This document shows positions 10,870 to 23,285 of a DNA stretch of 64,000 nt, one piece after another (within the stretch, counting starts at the first letter, position 1; the number at the start of each line of letters is the position of its first letter). Position numbers and translations under genes: made by a program. This DNA is from Paulinella micropora (lineage: Eukaryota; Cercozoa; Imbricatea; Euglyphida). The stretch lies in NCBI GenBank assembly GCA_009731375.1, contig BJOX01000125.1:718696-782695 (forward strand), given 5' to 3'. The notes under the pieces are model-generated. The model ran no database searches. It was not told the origin of the DNA and worked only from the letters and a program-made list of their open reading frames with translations.

Positions 10870-13089
10870 GGACGAATCCAGTGCGGGACTTCCCTGTTTT
10901 CTTACAAACTTTGTGAGCCGCGTCGGGCCACATGGAAAGTTTTGGATAGGTTTGCCCTTCTTGCTCTGACTTAGGCTCATGGTAAGCTAAACCTCGATAA
11001 GAGTTAACTAAATAACGAAAGATTCTGCCTAACATCGCATAAGTTATTCCCTTATCGATAGTTTGCATGACACTTGTCGAATTTAGTGCTTGTTCTATAT
11101 CGGGTCTTGTCATCTTTGCGAGAAATAGCAAACGACCAACTAGACTAGGAATTGAAAATTTTCGCAAGCTAGCTGATTCCGACATCGGTTCCGTGAAATG
11201 TTCTTGCGCTGGAGTACTAACGGGTTTAGCAGAATCGTAGCCTACCTCTTTTAGTATCTGCTGCTGATATTTTCGCTGATGCAAAATTATTTTCCCGTTC
11301 GATTGCTCTATCTCTATTCCTTTGAATTCACGGGCAATACCGAGTCTTTTGAGCGGGAAATGTTTTTCTAATGCGGACGCAAAACGCTCATATGCTTGTT
11401 TGTTTGGTGCGGTGAACAACAAGTCATCAACATGAAATATCCCTACTATCGCCTCTCTCAAAGCTTTATCATTTTCTACAAACATACATAAGTCTGAATC
11501 TAGCAACCTAAAACCTAGCTCCTCTAACTTGGGTGCTAATATCTCATACCATCTTCTTCCTGCCTGTGGTGCACCATATAAAGCACCATCTATACGCCAT
11601 ATCATCCCCTCATGCCCTTCTCTGTCTACACTCTCTGGCGCATATGCATAAACAGGGTCATTCATACGAGCATTCAGATATGCATTTTTAAAATCTATGC
11701 CGTATAGTTTGTGTTTGTGCCAGGCAGATAGTTTGGCGAGAAATAAAAGTGAATGGTGCGCGGCGCAAGGGACAAAGAGCTGATCTGGGNNNNNNNNNNN
11801 NNNNNNNNNNNNNNNNNNNNNNNNNNNNNNNNNNNNNNNNNNNNNNNNNNNNNNNNNNNNNNNNNNNNNNNNNNNNNNNNNNNNNNNNNNNNNNNNNNNN
11901 NNNNNNNNNNNNNNNNNNNNNNNNNNNNNNNNNNNNNNNNNNNNNNNNNNNNNNNNNNNNNNNNNNNNNNNNNNNNNNNNNNNNNNNNNNNNNNNNNNNN
12001 NNNNNNNNNNNNNNNNNNNNNNNNNNNNNNNNNNNNNNNNNNNNNNNNNNNNNNNNNNNNNNNNNNNNNNNNNNNNNNNNNNNNNNNNNNNNNNNNNNNN
12101 NNNNNNNNNNNNNNNNNNNNNNNNNNNNNNNNNNNNNNNNNNNNNNNNNNNNNNNNNNNNNNNNNNNNNNNNNNNNNNNNNNNNNNNNNNNNNNNNNNNN
12201 NNNNNNNNNNNNNNNNNNNNNNNNNNNNNNNNNNNNNNNNNNNNNNNNNNNNNNNNNNNNNNNNNNNNNNNNNNNNNNNNNNNNNNNNNNNNNNNNNNNN
12301 NNNNNNNNNNNNNNNNNNNNNNNNNNNNNNNNNNNNNNNNNNNNNNNNNNNNNNNNNNNNNNNNNNNNNNNNNNNNNNNNNNNNNNNNNNNNNNNNNNNN
12401 NNNNNNNNNNNNNNNNNNNNNNNNNNNNNNNNNNNNNNNNNNNNNNNNNNNNNNNNNNNNNNNNNNNNNNNNNNNNNNNNNNNNNNNNNNNNNNNNNNNN
12501 NNNNNNNNNNNNNNNNNNNNNNNNNNNNNNNNNNNNNNNNNNNNNNNNNNNNNNNNNNNNNNNNNNNNNNNNNNNNNNNNNNNNNNNNNNNNNNNNNNNN
12601 NNNNNNNNNNNNNNNNNNNNNNNNNNNNNNNNNNNNNNNNNNNNNNNNNNNNNNNNNNNNNNNNNNNNNNNNNNNNNNNNNNNNNNNNNNNNNCTGCGTG
12701 TTCTAATTCTGCCCAGAATTGCGGCGGTAATTTAGCGTGATATCTCATTGCTCGTGCAGGCCCCGCCGTAATATCATTCACTTTTTCCGCAATAGGATTC
12801 CCGTCTTTATCGTTTGTCGCGGAGGTTTTCCAAATAAAGCGAATATTTTTCCACCACTTAATGACTTCCTCCGGAATATGGAATTCTTGGTCTGCGCGAA
12901 TTTCTTTTACCTTGTTTCCTGTCTGTCTCTTTTAAAAGGCTACAGCTTGTTTTAAGCAATCTACAAACTCATTCTTATGGGCTAAATAAAAGTCAAGAAT
13001 GAACAGTGAGTAGTCGTCGGTGACCGAAAATTTATACCGTTTACCACCTATTGATCTAGTTGCCCACGGTCCTGATGTGTCTATGTGTA
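10870..13089 (-). pseudogene. Copia-like RT/RNase H and integrase pieces
   Basis: Minus-strand copy of the copia family. RNase H and reverse transcriptase (10,870-11,789) are in one frame here, without the one-base loss seen at 3,276. They carry RIDGALYGAPQAG, HVDDLLF and a Trp-containing MIWRIDG string. A 904-base N gap (11,790-12,693) replaces the middle. From 12,694 to 13,089 integrase sequence returns, but this segment is repeated almost exactly at 13,587-13,989 beyond the next gap, so it looks like an overlapping contig end rather than a second integrase. A TTTTAAAAGG variant near 12,930 replaces the CTC found in sister copies and gives a stop in integrase. Confidence 0.8.
11790..12693. 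other. Assembly gap (N)
   Basis: This is a 904-base run of N inside a copia element. The reading frame carried across it is meaningless. Confidence 0.98.
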
Positions 13090-13099
13090 NNNNNNNNNN

Positions 13100-15724
13100 T
13101 CCCCCTCAGCTTCATCAAAGTGTGTTATTGGGTGGTCGTTGTTGACGTTGTGCGGTGACTTAGGTGATTGAGGTGGTGATTGGGGTGGTGATTGGGGTGG
13201 TGACGCTTGTGGAGATGTGTGTGGTTGCTCGCTCTCATTCTCATTCTCCCCCTCAGAGTCATCATTATCCCACGACACTAGTTTAGGAGGATGAGCTTGT
13301 TTACCGATTTTGTGAATATTAAATCTCACATCTCTCACTCCGGAAATTATCTTCTTACCATCCCATACGCGGTATAGTTCCCGAAATAGATCATATCCTA
13401 CTAGCATTACCTTTTTCCCTCTATACTCTCCCTTCCGCACTTTAGTCTTAGGTATATGTAACACACCCATGCATCCTATTGGTTTTAAGTGAAAGAGTGC
13501 TGGTTTTCTACCTAATAGCTGTTCATAAGGCGAAATTCCTTTGCGTTCCCCGTGAATTGCTGGTAGTATGTTGTGAATGGTTGTTGCTGCGTGTTCTAAT
13601 TCTGCCCAGAATTGCGGCGGTAATTTAGCGTGATATCTCATTGCTCGTGCAGGCCCCGCCGTAATATCATTCACTTTTTCCGCAATAGGATTCCCGTCTT
13701 TATCGTTTGTCGCGGAGGTTTTCCAAATAAAGCAAATATTTTTCCACCACTTAATGACTTCCTCCGGAATATGGAATTCTTGATCTGCGCGAATTTCCTT
13801 TACTTTGTTTCCTGTCTGTCTCTCATAAAAGGCTACAGCTTGTTTTAAGCAATCTACAAACTCATTCTTATGGGCTAAATAAAAGTCAAGAATGAACAGT
13901 GAGTAGTCGTCGGTGACCGAAAATTTATACCGTTTACCACCTATTGATCTAGTTGCCCACGGTCCTGATGTGTCTATGTGTAGAATTATACCTGGCTTTT
14001 GGGCTCTTTCTATCGTATTAACTGCAAAACGTGGCAAACGTTTAGATTTTCCTATCATGCAAGATTCGCAAAATCTCACATCACTCTCGTCACCAACTGA
14101 CTTAATGTTCAGAATTTTTGCCAATAGGCGCATCTTTGTTTACCCATAATGCCCACAGGCATAGTGAAAAAGCTTGATTCCTATCTTTCTAGGTTTGTCT
14201 GACTTTCTGGGGTAAGCTTCATATAATACTATATCTACGTGTAATTCTTTCTCTCTCTTATTTACTTCATGCTTACTTGTCTTGTTTTTGTTCTCATTTG
14301 TGGGACTTCCCTCCCCTTCTACCCCCTTGTTGCGAAAGGATCATATCTTTCGTTGACTTTCAATGGTTCATCATATTCGTCATCCCATCTGTATATCATA
14401 CTCTTAGTTAATCTTCCCCTTACTAGTATGTCACTCTCGTTAATGTGGATGGGTTGTTTGAGTATTACTAGCTGTCCGTTTTGGTGGATGACTGATCTGT
14501 TGTGTTTGTGGTCCATCTGTCCTGTAGAGACTATGCTAACTGGTAAGGTAGTGTCGAGTAAAATCTTCTTTTCTACTGCTCTAGGCCTTCCTTTCCCATC
14601 TATTACTGTCAGCCTAGCTCTTCCTGACTTACTCAACTCCCTCTCTCCATTGCCTGTCAGTAGCTCTACCGGGTCTATCTCATCGACATCCATCAACCTG
14701 TCTTCTCTGCATGATATGTCTGTGCTTGCTCCACTATCATGTACTGTCATGTCTCTCTTTTTCATCACTCTTTTTCTCACATGTATCAATACGTGCTCTG
14801 TCTCCCCTTCTGTCTCTGTCTTTATTTCTGTCTCTAGTTCTCCCTCTCCTCTTCCCTCACCTTCTCTCTCTTCTGTGAGTTGTGGAGGTGTAGTAATGGG
14901 ACTCTGTCTGACTGCTCTATCCAAGTACACTCCTTCTATTGCTCTTACTATATCAATCAAAAAGTCATCTCTCTCAAGCTCGCCACTCACAACACACGTC
15001 ACTTCTCCATTCATTCCCCTCACGCACTCATTCATCAACGTTTTAGCTATCTCATTTATATCTTTGAAGGTGATGACGGGGGGGTTGATGGGTTGTGTGT
15101 TTGTTGTTTGTGTTGGTGGGAGTGCTGTGATTGGTCTAGAACTAGAGATTTGGAGTTGTTGTGAGGTGGGACCTACTTGGTTACCAAATTGTTGGCAGAA
15201 GTGGGCCCTCGTCGTCGCTCTCCCTCATCCACTCCACTCTCTTCGCTCCCTTCTTTGCTCTGGCCGGTCCGCTGACTAGAAAATGGATTATGTTTGCTAA
15301 ATTTTTTCTCATGTGGTGGTTGCGGAATATTTTGCGAGACTTGTGGACTTGTGGAAATTTGGTGTCACGTAAAGTTTCAAATTCCCCGAAAACGAGTCTT
15401 TGCGAAATGTTATGAGACTTTTCCAATGCCGCAGCTTTAAGACCTCGCTCGTCTGGGTAATAAGGAGATTTGGGGGGACGCAACACGGGACTTACCGACA
15501 AATCCAACTCCGGGTAATCTGGGTCTTGTGTGGCGTGATATCCGCAGTACCTTGCATAAGATAATCGTTTCGCGTGATTTTCGTATACTCCCTTTCCTTT
15601 TGATTTTTCAACGGAAACATTACATGATTTTTTGCGTCTGTTTATTCCTGCACACTTCGTGTCAGGCGTGACTCCGTAAGAACTCTCAAGCCTCAAAGGA
15701 GTCTCGTTAGGGTTAGGGATGACG
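13100..15724 (-). pseudogene. Copia-like integrase, protease and gag end
   Basis: The longest ungapped stretch of the copia 5' half, on the minus strand. Order from the right: gag C-terminal region (15,187-15,724), a Gln/Thr/Pro-rich linker, protease with VHDSGASTDIS (14,700-14,760), FATRG then TAG near 14,319, an acidic linker in the -1 frame, the pre-integrase Cys/His segment (CESCMIGKSKRLPR, about 14,040-14,085), and the integrase core with D (ILHIDTSGPW), D (EIRADQEF) and E (IAEKVND). The integrase frame is open from 14,133 to the gap at 13,099. A TAA replaces a Leu codon near 14,142, just upstream of that frame. The linker frame around KHEVNKREKELH is intact here but broken by indels in the other two copies. 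Confidence 0.85.
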
Positions 15725-18700
15725 GCCTCTGGTCCATGGCCTCTGCAAATCGTGCCTGGGCTAGCCGAGCCTGCCCTGTAGGAAAGTTTGAAGACTTAGC
15801 TAAGGATGTCATCCGCGACATACGCAACGTCTATGACTACCGCGCTGCCAACGACAACCTCCACCTGCCTGTGCCAGGTTTACCCAACCCGGATCAATAT
15901 CGCGAACGCTTCGCGGGCTGGCACTATCTCAGCTCTATCGACATGGTCGACGGCTTCACACATCTGCGACTCAATCCAGATGATGGCAGCCGCGACATTC
16001 TCGCTGTTTGGACACCCTTAGGACTCCTAGTTCCAAATTTTATTCCTCAAGGTGTTCACCGCGCCCCGGGAGACTTCCAACGCGTTATGGATAAGTCCTT
16101 CAACCATCTGGACTTTTGGAACAAATCCGCTTCGGCCTACCTCGACGACGTCACAGACGGCTCCGACGACTTCGATACCCATCTTCATGAGCTCCGATGC
16201 ATCTTTCAGGCTATGCGAGACTCCGGCCTCCACGGTTCGGCCCGGAAACTGCGCTTAGGCTATCGTGAACTCAACATCTTGGGCAAGCGCTGCAGCAAGA
16301 AAGGTATCATCGCGGATTCCTCCAAGGTCGACGCCATCCTCAAGCTGGCTGACCCATCCAACGTTTCCGAAGTTCGATCAGTCTTAGGTATGACCAACTT
16401 CATCCAAGCCCATATCCCTGACTATTCCCGGTTAGTGGCACCTTTGACCAATCTTCTCGGATCCACTCACGCTCGGCCCTCTGGTGCCCTCTACCTGACC
16501 TGACATGAGCGGAAATGCATGAGGAAGCTCCGTCGTGTCCTCACTACGCTCCCCATTCTGGTAAAGTATGAGCCGTCGCAACGACTCTACCTCCGGACGG
16601 ATGCAAGCCAGATCGGCATGGGCGCTCTTCATAATGGCCCAGAGCGCAATGCTCAGTACTTCTCCCAGAAGCTTACCGACACGCAGACACGATGGGCTAC
16701 CTACGTTCGCGAAGCCTACGGCGTCATCTACGGTATTCAACACAATGCCGCTACTACATCGATGCCAGCGATCACGAACTCACCATCGTTACCGACCATC
16801 GGCCCCTCTTGTGGCTATGGCACGCTCGCAGCCCCATGGTCGTCAACTGGGTCTTGGAGCACCTTCAGACGATTCGATTCAAAGTCGAATATCTGCCCGG
16901 TAAACAAAACCAACTTCCCGACTGTCTCTCACGTGTCCCATGCATAGCCCACGGCCAGCCCACCTTGATTGGCGAAGCCGAGGCGACTCTTCAGCTCTTA
17001 TCCACCATTCCGGCACCTCGAGCAGGCTCTACCCTCTGGTTAGCAGTTGAAGGCACGCACGCGGCCCTGGATACCAGTCTCAAGTCCCTTTCTTGTCGGA
17101 TCCTCCGCGGCGGCCCACTCTACGTAGCATTCAAGCCCCATGGGACTTGGCCATCGTCATTCCCTCCGCTGAACGCTCCCCGATGGTTGCCCGCGATATG
17201 TTCGCTCTCCGCAAACCTTTCGCACTGCTCATGCCTCAGGACTTGGTCCACTGCGTCCCCGATGACACTCTTCCACAGAAGATCGTCGAACAATGCCGCA
17301 AGATCTTGTTCCTCGACGACAATCTCGTCCGGCTTGTCCACGGACTTGGAATGGAGCAACGCTACATCTATCCTCTCGTCGCCACATCGCATGCACAGCG
17401 TGTCACACGCCAGCAGATCATCAACGCGCAACGACAGGACAGTTTCACGGCCCCTCTCTGGACTCAAGACGTCATTTCCGTCTTCGCCGGCTCCGCCGAA
17501 CTGACCCTCCGACAAGGCATCGCCATCACCATTGACTCCGATCAGTCTTCCGTCAAGGTTTACGTCCCAGAAGAGCTGCGCCGCCCTCTAGTCAACTACG
17601 CAGATCTCATGCAGAATCACGCTAAAGCGCCGACGCTCGTCCCCTTCATCAAGGAGCGCTACGTCTGGTTCCGCACAGATGGTACGGATATCATGCATCA
17701 TGACGTCCTCGCTGCCCTCCGCGACTGCCACTTTTGCCAATATGCAACTAGTCCACGCCCGCCTGACCCTTAACCGCGGCCGCTACTCATCGCTTACGTG
17801 GACACATCAAGGACAGGGCATCGGCCTCGACCATGTACACATCGGCATCCCCGGCGTCGCCCCTCAGTACATACTGACCATCGTCGATCTTTTCTCGGGA
17901 TTTCTCCAATTTATCCCGTGCATCTCCACGTCCGCGGAAGAAACAGTGGAGCTCATTCTCAACCGATGGGCCTACATCTTTGGTTTTCCGGAGTCCATCT
18001 TTTCCGATTATCATAGTTCTGTCGTTGGTACGTTGGCCAAACGATTTTGCAGCGTAGCCTGCCTCGAATGGCTCACCACCGCGCCCTGGCATCATCAACT
18101 CGGCTACGTCGAATGCCGCCACAAGGCCATCCGCACGGCCATCCAGTCTCTCCCAAAGGCAGAAAAGACCAACTGGCCCAGCATCATCCCTTCTCTCTCC
18201 TTCGCTCAGAACATGTATCTACAGTGACCGGCACTACCGCCTTTGAAGGAATGCTCGCCCGCAAGCCCCGCTGCACGTTGGACTTCTTCGACTCGCCGGA
18301 GATTGTCAATGCCCGCGCCACCGCCTCCAGCGCCGCCCTCGACGCCTCACCGACACTGTCAATACAGTCGGCCGAACAGATCGCCCTGCTGAACAGCGCC
18401 CGCACTGCTGTCACAGCCTATGTCAGTGCTTACACCACCGTTACCCGCGCCCGGTCCGTCGCTCAAAAGAACAAAGGCCGCCGTAAGGCTGTCAAGGAAT
18501 GGAAAGTAGACGACACAGTCTCCGTCTACCGCCCCAAGCCCTCCAAACAAGGCATTCCAGCCTCTTCCGTTCTTCAGTTCGACGGCCCCTACACCATAGT
18601 TGAGCAGGTCAGCTCCAACTGCTTCAAGCTGCGTCATCTCAAGACCAACAAGGTATTGAAACGCATCGACCGCTCACACCTCGCTCCGTATACTGCACCC

Positions 18701-19155
18701 ACTGATGGCGTCGCACCGCTCAACACGGTCGCAGTAGACAATTACAATGACGACTCCGTCAACTTTACCATCGGCGAAGTCATTGCATTCATTGACCGCG
18801 ATCAGGTTAAGCTTGGCATCGTTATGGATGAGGACCTAGAGAACGAGGAAAACGAGTTTATCAGCTCGGTACGACCTCAGACAAGAACCCTCTCTTCCGT
18901 CCCATATACGAAGATACGAAGGACCAAACCACTATCCAACGTTGGGGTAACCCTTTAGCTCACTGGAAGCCCCTTCTCTTTGACACAACAAACAATCAAG
19001 TCGTCCATCGACACATCGAGTGGCGCTCAGGCTCTCATACGACCAACAAGAATAAAGGCGAACTCCCCGCCAACGTTCTCAAACGTCTTAAAGGCCCTCT
19101 CATCACAGGCGAATCCTTCCCATTGCACATCTTCCAGAAAGATACAATATTGTAA
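15724..19155 (+). pseudogene. Ty3/gypsy-like pol, copy 2
   Basis: Identical to 6,273-9,704, with the same TGA at 16,501-16,503 and the same frame breaks near 16,748, 17,100, 18,216 and 18,866. Domains: reverse transcriptase (15,736-16,500), RNase H (about 16,560-16,945), integrase Zn-binding remnant and core (about 17,590-18,227) and the GPY/F module (about 18,560-18,690). Shared lesions mean it was already dead when the block was duplicated, or that one locus was assembled twice. Confidence 0.88.
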
Positions 19156-19469
19156 GCAAGCAACATCAAAGGAATAGCCACCTCAACACTCTCAAGTGGG
19201 TTTTACCCATCGTACCTGCTTCACCCCATATGCCGCCACAGCCCCGCGCTTTTCCTACTTGGCCCGCCATCGTCCCTGGACAAGCTACGCCACGACCAGA
19301 GTATCCCTATAAGTCCTTGATCGCCTCTTATGCATGCGGCTGGCAGGTCAACGATCATTCTCATCGAACCTGAACACCTCAGTGACTATATCGGCATGGC
19401 ATAATTGGTGCATTAAACTTGGCTCATCTCGGCTGTGCGATATATGGCCACCTAGCTTCCTACGGCTCC
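19156..19469. other. Spacer after gypsy pol, copy 2
   Basis: Same as 9,705-10,018. Nothing recognisable beyond a short unassigned Pro-rich frame. Confidence 0.4.
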
Positions 19470-19805
19470 CGTTGATTAGGTAATTACCCGGTCACTCACG
19501 GACCTAATACCTTAGACGCCGGTTTGCTGAGAGACTCCGTTAGAAGTCATGATGCCAATCGACACTTTTAATCCGCACGTAGATAGCAGAAATGACAAAC
19601 TCAAAGGTAATAATGAAACTGAAATAAAGTCCGCACGACTGTAATTATTACACAATGGTTAGTGTCCAATGCCGAATGCCAATATGGACCGTTACGTCCG
19701 TTACACTTATTGACTAGAACTATACTGTCATTCTACTATACGAATAAATTACTTACCAGTCACAACGTAATTACTAAAAGTAAAAACGTAGTTGTCCTAC
19801 CAACG
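19470..19805 (-). repeat. LTR, family 2, copy 2
   Basis: Identical to 10,019-10,354, followed on the right by the same purine tract on the minus strand (19,806-19,816). Confidence 0.8.
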
Positions 19806-20217
19806 CTCCCCCTTAGTTATATGTCGATAATTCAAGTTATAAATAATCAATACATCTGCAATTAATAACTATTGCATATTGCGATAATGGCACTGATTTC
19901 AAGTTGTAAAACTGAAAAAGATAGTTACATCGGTTTGACAACCTGAAATTCAGTCAGTATGACTCAAAACTTAAAAATTGTCTCTGCTTCAAGTCCATTG
20001 CCGCCGCTTCTTCGCCGTGTTGGCATCTCGAACTTGTCGATTGAAACTTCAGCATCGGTCCCTTTGACTGACAAAATTAGTGCTTGACTAAATTACATTA
20101 CTGACTCAATGAGTCCAATATAATTAGTTAAACTTGCCACTCCGCCATTAAGAACTACTCCCGCCGCGTTCCGCTCCGTCGGCATGTGCTCTTCTTCCGC
20201 AACGAGCGCGCCTCGCC

Positions 20218-20426
20218 GTGACACACTTTATGCTCGGGGGTTCGGTGAACCCCGTGTGCATGAAGCGTACAATCACTGTGGAACTACCCAAGCCCCGTGG
20301 ACCGCGAAGCAAGGAACGGCGGGAAAAGTTGCTAGCCAAGCAACCAGCGTTGATCGCGGAGGCGATGGGAACTTTACCGCCTCCTGAAGAGAAGATGCAG
20401 GAGGGGCACGTGCGAATGGAAGCGCC
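20218..20426 (+). pseudogene. Plus-strand copia-like ORF, part before the nested insertion
   Basis: An open plus frame of basic composition (KRTITVELPKPRGPRSKERR) that runs into the target site at MEAP. After the 7.6-kb insertion, and with one GCGCC copy removed, the frame continues at 28,063 as PPEESICEAEIYALDA, the start of a copia-type RNase H. The part before the insertion is not recognisable by itself and may be a rearranged pol segment. I infer one gene only from the unbroken frame and the target duplication. Confidence 0.55.
20422..20426. repeat. Target-site duplication GCGCC (left)
   Basis: GCGCC here and at 28,058-28,062 flank the outer edges of the two LTRs and restore one reading frame when merged. 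Confidence 0.8.
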
Positions 20427-20737
20427 CAAAGTAATCTATCACTCAAACGCAGAGTTTAGGGAAGCTACCCCGCTAAAGGTAAAGAATAACCGAAGAAAAG
20501 ACTTTTAATGACTTTGGGTCACACAAATTTATGATGTTATGACCTTTACAGAATGGTAATACTCATTTGATTCTAGGCATTCCAGACTATGATTCGCGAA
20601 TACTCTAGAAAGTGTCCTTGTCAGTAATAAAGGTATTAATAACTGTCCGGCCTATGAACCTGCCTATGACTAAGACTATCCAAATTACCTGTAAATTGTC
20701 TAGGTGGAGTAACGGGTATTAGTAGTACATTACAACG
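20427..20737 (-). repeat. LTR, copia family 1 (3' LTR)
   Basis: The element-strand start is CGTTGTAATG and the end is GATTACTTTG. Boundaries are fixed by the target duplication outside and the purine tract inside. The ends are not the usual TG...CA. Confidence 0.88.
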
Positions 20738-20748
20738 CTCCCCCTTAG
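20738..20748 (-). other. Polypurine tract
   Basis: The element-strand CTAAGGGGGAG directly abuts the 3' LTR. The same tract borders the LTRs at 2,341 and 10,354. Confidence 0.8.
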
Positions 20749-21933
20749 TCGCAAGTCATAGGCTATATTAGTGTGTAAATATGAAAAAAAATAGTGTTGA
20801 GGATCAGTGGGTTACCCGAAGGTTAAATATCAACTCCCATTTACATCACATCCTCTATGTATGTATATATGTGGTCATGCAGTAACATGTATGAAGTATG
20901 TATGTGTTCAAAAATTTGCAAGCGCTTCCCGTAGAGGGTAGCAAAATCAAAAAAANNNNNNNNNNNNNNNNNNNNNNNNNNNNNNNNNNNNNNNNNNNNN
21001 NNNNNNNNNNNNNNNNNNNNNNNNNNNNNNNNNNNNNNNNNNNNNNNNNNNNNNNNNNNNNNNNNNNNNNNNNNNNNNNNNNNNNNNNNNNNNNNNNNNN
21101 NNNNNNNNNNNNNNNNNNNNNNNNNNNNNNNNNNNNNNNNNNNNNNNNNNNNNNNNNNNNNNNNNNNNNNNNNNNNNNNNNNNNNNNNNNNNNNNNNNNN
21201 NNNNNNNNNNNNNNNNNNNNNNNNNNNNNNNNNNNNNNNNNNNNNNNNNNNNNNNNNNNNNNNNNNNNNNNNNNNNNNNNNNNNNNNNNNNNNNNNNNNN
21301 NNNNNNNNNNNNNNNNNNNNNNNNNNNNNNNNNNNNNNNNNNNNNNNNNNNNNNNNNNNNNNNNNNNNNNNNNNNNNNNNNNNNNNNNNNNNNNNNNNNN
21401 NNNNNNNNNNNNNNNNNNNNNNNNNNNNNNNNNNNNNNNNNNNNNNNNNNNNNNNNNNNNNNNNNNNNNNNNNNNNNNNNNNNNNNNNNNNNNNNNNNNN
21501 NNNNNNNNNNNNNNNNNNNNNNNNNNNNNNNNNNNNNNNNNNNNNNNNNNNNNNNNNNNNNNNNNNNNNNNNNNNNNNNNNNNNNNNNNNNNNNNNNNNN
21601 NNNNNNNNNNNNNNNNNNNNNNNNNNNNNNNNNNNNNNNNNNNNNNNNNNNNNNNNNNNNNNNNNNNNNNNNNNNNNNNNNNNNNNNNNNNNNNNNNNNN
21701 NNNNNNNNNNNNNNNNNNNNNNNNNNNNNNNNNNNNNNNNNNNNNNNNNNNNNNNNNNNNNNNNNNNNNNNNNNNNNNNNNNNNNNNNNNNNNNNNNNNN
21801 NNNNNNNNNNNNNNNNNNNNNNNNNNNNNNNNNNNNNNNNNNNNNNNNNNNNNNNNNNNNNNNNNNNNNNNNNNNNNNNNNNNNNNNNNNNNNNNNNNNN
21901 NNNNNNNNNNNNNNNNNNNNNNNNNNNNNNNNN

Positions 21934-23285
21934 AGCTAAACCTCGATAAGAGTTAACTAAATAACGAAAGATTCTGCCTAACATCGCATAAGTTATTCCC
22001 TTATCGATAGTTTGCGTGACACTTGCCGAATTTAGTGCTTGTTCTATATCGGGCCTTGTCATCTTCGCGAGAAATAGCAAACGACCAACTAAACTAGGAA
22101 ATGAAAATTTTCGCAAGCTGGCTGATTCTGACATCGGTTCCGTGAAATGTTCTTGCGCTGGAGTACTGACGGGTTTAGCAGAATCGTAACCTACCTCTTT
22201 TAGTATCTGCTGCTGATATTTTCGCTGATGCAAAATTATTTTCCCGTTCGATTGCTCTATCTCTATTCCTTTGAATTCACGGGCTATACCGAGTCTTTTG
22301 AGCGGGAAATGTTTTTCTAATGCGGACGCAAAACGCTCATATGCTTGTTTGTTTGGTGCTGTGAACAACAAATCATCTACATGAAATATCCCTACTATCG
22401 CTTCTCTTAAAGCTTTATCATTTTCTACACACATACGTAAATCAGAATCTAGCAGTCTAAAACCTAGCTCCTCTAACTTGGGTGCTAATATCTCATACCA
22501 TCTTCTTCCTGCCTGAGGTGCGCCATGTAAGGCACCATCTATACGCGATATCATCCCCTCATGCCCTTCTCTGTCTACACCCTCTGGCGCATATGCATAA
22601 ACAGGATCATTCATACGAGCATTCAGATATGCATTTTTAAAATCTATGCCGTATAGTTTGTGTTTGTGCCAGGCAGATAGTTTGGCGAGAAATAAAAGTG
22701 AATGGTGCGCGGCGCAAGGGACAAAGAGCTGATCTGGGTCATAGCTAACACCGGGTTCTAACATATCTCCCCGTAAAGCTAAACGAGACTTTACGAACTT
22801 TTTCCCGTTCTCATCTAACTTTACTTTGTGAACCCATGTCAATCTAACTATCTTACTAACTCCTGCCTTGCTTGCCTCCTTATGGGGTACCCATGTGTAT
22901 GTGTTAAAGGATTGAAGAGCTTTTAGCTCTGCTTTCATACCCTCTAAAACATATTTAGCTGTCAAACCTGCCTCTATGACATCTTTGGGTACTCTAACGT
23001 CTACATACAAATAAAAATCACGAATCTCATCTGCCACCATACGGTCATCGCATAAGAACATATTAGCGGGACTTTGCAACGGGTATCGGGATCTTTCACG
23101 GAGTATTTGTGGATTTCCGAATTCAACATCCGTTCTTCGTCTTCAAACTTAACTATGTGGGTGGGCTGAGGTCTGTCTCTTACTACGAGTCTATCTCTGG
23201 GGTCACACACTCTGCTGACTACCCCTACCCGTACTATGCTCTCCCATCCCACACCGTACTTTTCTTTGCCCATCCATCTCCCCAT
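21934..23285 (-). pseudogene. Copia-like reverse transcriptase region
   Basis: Minus-strand reverse transcriptase of the nested element. YGIDFKNAYLNARMNDPVY and GIFHVDDLLFTAPN give the catalytic aspartates, and the connection to RNase H ends at the N gap. The frame is open from 23,079 leftwards. Upstream a one-base difference near 23,087 (TATCGGG where the copy at 4,430 has TATTCGGG) breaks the join to the N-terminal RT segment (23,001-23,285). Sequence is close to 3,270-4,450. Confidence 0.82.

Larger units (their letters stand above)
15533..20320. repeat. 4.8-kb exact duplication, copy 2
   Basis: This is the second copy of the block at 6,082-10,869, identical wherever compared. Its left flank runs without a gap into copia sequence, and its right flank continues for about 100 bases into the frame interrupted at 20,427. 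This copy is therefore the better supported placement. Confidence 0.9.

Noticed and set aside
12694-13089. A separate integrase gene before the gap at 13,090
   Set aside because: It duplicates 13,587-13,989 across a 10-N gap and is better read as an overlapping contig end.
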